Assembly (NCBI GenBank): GCA_007136525.1 | Contig: SLGU01000094.1 | Coordinates: 1 to 6,842, forward strand | DNA from: Desulfobacteraceae bacterium | GTDB lineage: Bacteria; Desulfobacterota; Desulfobacteria; Desulfobacterales; Desulfosalsimonadaceae | DNA length: 6,842 nucleotides | Direction of reading: 5' to 3' | Translations under genes and position numbers: made by a program | Shown: piece by piece, positions 6,137 to 6,842 of the stretch | Layout: the number at the start of each line of letters is the position of its first letter | Position numbering within the stretch: position 1 is the stretch's first letter | Notes under the pieces: model-generated | Database searches by the model: none | What the model was told of the DNA's origin: nothing | Seen by the model: only the letters and a program-made list of their open reading frames with translations

Positions 6137-6842
6137 TCAAGCCGGTTTTAGAATCACGAGGGCGTCTGCGGCCACCGGCCCCGCTCCCGAAAGGATCAGG
6201 GGGTTGATGTCGACCTCCCGTATCTGCGGGTGCAGAAAAGGCAGCTGGCTCAGGTGCACCAGGATATCGGCTATCCCGTCCACGTCAGCCGCCGGCATGC
6301 CCCGGTAACGGCCAAGCAGTTTTGCCGATTTGATCTCCCCGATCATTTCAAGGGCATCTTTCATGTCAACGGCCGCCAGCCGATAGGTCACATCATCGAT
6401 GGCTTCGGTGAGAACCCCGCCTATCCCAAAGGCCGCGCAGAACCCGAACTGTTCATCCCGGGTGACCCCCGCCAGCAGTTCGCGCCGGCCCTCGATCATC
6501 CCTGCCGCGAGTACCGGCACATTCCGGCCGGCGGCCTTTTGTATGGCACGATATGCCCGGGCTGCCTCGCCGTCGCTTGCGATGTTCAAATGCACCAGAT
6601 CCTGCTCGCTCTTGTGGAGGATGCCCGGGTCACAGGCCTTGAGCGCCACCGGGTATCCGATTTCGTTTGCCGCGGCAACGGCTTGCTCCGGGCTGAAAGC
6701 CATCCGTTCCGCCGGTACCGGTATCCCGTAGCAGGCAAGCAGCTTTTTGGCGCTGTATTCGTCGAGGGATTGCAGCCCTTTTTCCACCGCTTCGGCAATG
6801 ATCTTTTCGGCGGCCGGATCCGCATCCAAGGCCCTGTGGGGC
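6137..6842 (-). CDS. ADP/NDP-forming acyl-CoA synthetase, ATP-grasp (beta) part, 5' end beyond the window
   Basis: This catalyses reversible acyl-CoA + ADP + phosphate to acid + CoA + ATP in the cytoplasm, as the ATP-grasp (beta) part of the acetate:CoA ligase (ADP-forming) family. From a TTG at 6829 it would be 230 residues, the length of a free-standing beta subunit. The frame stays open to the window edge (preceding codons PHRA), so it may instead be the C-terminal part of a fused protein of about 700 residues. Family motifs, numbered from that TTG: EYSAKKLLACYGIPVP (24-39), GYPVALK (58-64), ILHKSE (70-75, His72), FGIGGVLTEAIDDVTYRLA (134-152) and EVDINPL (205-211). In archaeal relatives a histidine in the HKS region is reported to carry a phosphate; His72 is the likely equivalent. 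It converges on the signalling gene across the palindromic element. The family is certain; acetate versus other acyl substrate, and fused versus separate, are not. Confidence 0.9.
   Translation of the reverse strand, partial: PHRALDADPAAEKIIAEAVEKGLQSLDEYSAKKLLACYGIPVPAERMAFSPEQAVAAANEIGYPVALKACDPGILHKSEQDLVHLNIASDGEAARAYRAIQKAAGRNVPVLAAGMIEGRRELLAGVTRDEQFGFCAAFGIGGVLTEAIDDVTYRLAAVDMKDALEMIGEIKSAKLLGRYRGMPAADVDGIADILVHLSQLPFLHPQIREVDINPLILSGAGPVAADALVILKPA

Noticed and set aside
6090..6308. Plus-strand open frame of 72 codons after the palindromic element
   Set aside because: It starts inside the right arm of the element and runs antisense to the 3' end of the acyl-CoA synthetase gene, with no ribosome site or recognisable domain.

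Overview
The window reads like a piece of chromosome from an anaerobic member of the Desulfobacterota (the former sulfate-reducing Deltaproteobacteria). This is an inference, not a proof. It rests on moderately high GC coding DNA with AT-rich promoters, a receiver-DUF4388-roadblock signalling protein, an NDP-forming acyl-CoA synthetase ATP-grasp subunit, a Tat-type M48 lipoprotein, and a GC-rich palindromic intergenic element of a kind I recall, unverified, from such genomes. There are no RNA genes, CRISPR arrays, transposases or phage genes.

Layout, left to right. (1) Bases 3-2665, plus strand: a large helical HEAT-repeat protein, probably entering from beyond the left edge, overlaps by an ATGA junction a 234-residue protein of unknown function. 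(2) Bases 2662-4612, minus strand: a flavodoxin-like lipoprotein is followed by an M48 metalloprotease with C-terminal TPR repeats and a combined Tat/lipoprotein signal. The protease gene also has its own candidate promoter. Its stop codon interlocks with that of the plus-strand unknown gene, and two small hairpins lie just inside the end of that gene. (3) Bases 4613-4817: an AT-rich divergent regulatory region with a near-consensus plus-strand sigma70 promoter beside a minus-strand -10 box. (4) Bases 4818-5981, plus strand: a three-part signalling protein made of a receiver, DUF4388 and a roadblock/LC7-like domain. (5) Bases 5981-6103: a compact inverted-repeat element between converging genes. 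(6) Bases 6137 to the right edge, minus strand: the ATP-grasp part of an ADP/NDP-forming acyl-CoA synthetase, open at its 5' end.

The genes do not form one pathway. The two minus-strand genes both encode envelope lipoproteins and suggest an envelope-maintenance pair. The receiver protein looks like a phosphorelay or GTPase-linked scaffold with no output DNA-binding domain. The acyl-CoA synthetase belongs to energy or acyl-acid metabolism. The least explained parts are the HEAT/unknown gene pair, the flavodoxin-like lipoprotein without a visible FMN phosphate loop, and the palindromic element.
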